Source: Candidatus Zixiibacteriota bacterium
GTDB taxonomy: Bacteria; Zixibacteria; MSB-5A5; WJJR01
Length of the DNA: 5,867 bases
Reading direction: 5' to 3'
Assembly: GCA_014729565.1 (NCBI GenBank)
Contig: WJJR01000416.1
Span: forward strand, 1-5,867
Shown here in pieces: positions 5,617-5,867 of the stretch (position 1 is its first letter; each line of letters begins with the position of its first letter). A program made the position numbers and the translations under genes. The notes under the pieces are model-generated. The model searched no databases. It was given only the letters and a program-made list of their open reading frames with translations, and was not told the DNA's origin.

Positions 5617-5825
5617 ACTTCGCTCAGTGCAGGCGGCAGTGCGCCCGCCCGCTACCACAGCTCCTTAGCGATTGTCGGATTTCGGTTCTGATTGAGAAGC
5701 AGTAAGGGTTGGTTTACTTGGTACGCACGTTCGGGTGCCACGGGTCTTTAGGGCCTGTTGAAAAAGTCGTCTGTTGATTCCAGACCCGATGATGTAACTG
5801 AATAAGACAATCATAACCTCGCGTA

Positions 5826-5867
5826 GGTCCCGCTCTTAGCCGCACCGGTCCGGCTAAGAGCCGGACC
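5826..5867. repeat. Tandem pair of 21-base palindromic units
   Basis: Two adjacent 21-base units (5826-5846 and 5847-5867) share 16 positions, both beginning GGTCC and containing GCT-NNN-AGCCG. The second is a perfect inverted repeat (GGTCCGGCT and AGCCGGACC around AAG). Across both units a larger hairpin also forms: GCTCTTAGCCG (5832-5842) with CGGCTAAGAGC (5851-5861), extended by GGTCC (5826-5830) and GGACC (5863-5867) across one C-C mismatch. The array is cut by the window edge, so its full size is unknown. Confidence 0.6.

Larger units (their letters stand above)
5502..5867. other. Non-coding region upstream of the sigma operon
   Basis: No gene is supported here; open frames on both strands show only repeat-type peptides (for example FDFAQCRRQC from the + strand). 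It should contain the promoter of the sigma operon, but no convincing -35/-10 pair or ECF-type GGAAC/CGTC pair was seen. The stretch contains a copy of the dispersed repeat, a 7-bp inverted repeat (GGCGCAC 5604-5610 with GTGCGCC 5639-5645), an insertion-sequence-end-like motif at 5751-5768 and a palindromic tandem repeat at the right edge. Confidence 0.5.

Noticed and set aside
5725..5740. Sigma-54-like promoter on the minus strand (TGGCAC ... GTGC)
   Set aside because: The distance between the GG and GC elements is one base too long and the -12 element is not TTGC, so the strict spacing required is not met.

Overview
The window looks like chromosomal DNA from an uncultured, GC-rich, Gram-negative-type bacterium. 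Four features together point to an environmental lineage such as candidate phylum Zixibacteria or a relative: a C-terminal-signal (CTERM) protein-sorting system, a secreted beta-helix protein with thrombospondin type 3, MopE-like and dockerin-like calcium-binding repeats, and an ECF sigma factor of the TIGR02943 type. The assignment rests on domain style only and is an inference.

Left third (1-2312, + strand): a compact exosortase H (XrtH) locus. It opens with the last 69 codons of XrtH, the membrane enzyme that recognises IPTLxxWG-type C-terminal signals. Two bases later comes the XrtH-associated membrane protein. A 300-base gap follows, with an AT-rich, promoter-like stretch and a chain of RNA hairpins that may form a structured 5' leader. 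Next is a multi-spanning membrane protein resembling only the N-terminal membrane domain of apolipoprotein N-acyltransferase (Lnt), broken by a one-base frameshift near 1122-1133. The block ends with a 173-residue secreted protein whose tail carries VPSLTTWG, a hydrophobic helix and RRKR, a variant IPTL-CTERM signal, followed by a hairpin terminator. Enzyme, accessory protein and probable substrate are thus together, with an Lnt-like membrane protein as a possible extra component.

Middle (2334-4166, - strand): one large convergent gene for a secreted, repeat-rich protein: signal peptide, parallel beta-helix, thrombospondin type 3 repeats, MopE-like Cys/Asp motifs and two dockerin-type EF-hand loops. 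It has no CTERM signal, so it probably reaches its destination by another route.

Right third (4531-5501, - strand): a two-gene operon of an ECF sigma factor and a small zinc-binding anti-sigma-like protein, overlapping by four bases. Non-coding DNA on both sides (4218-4530 and 5502-5867) holds hairpins and a 20-base dispersed direct repeat that brackets the operon. At the right edge two palindromic 21-base units stand in tandem. No tRNA, rRNA, CRISPR array or transposase gene was found.
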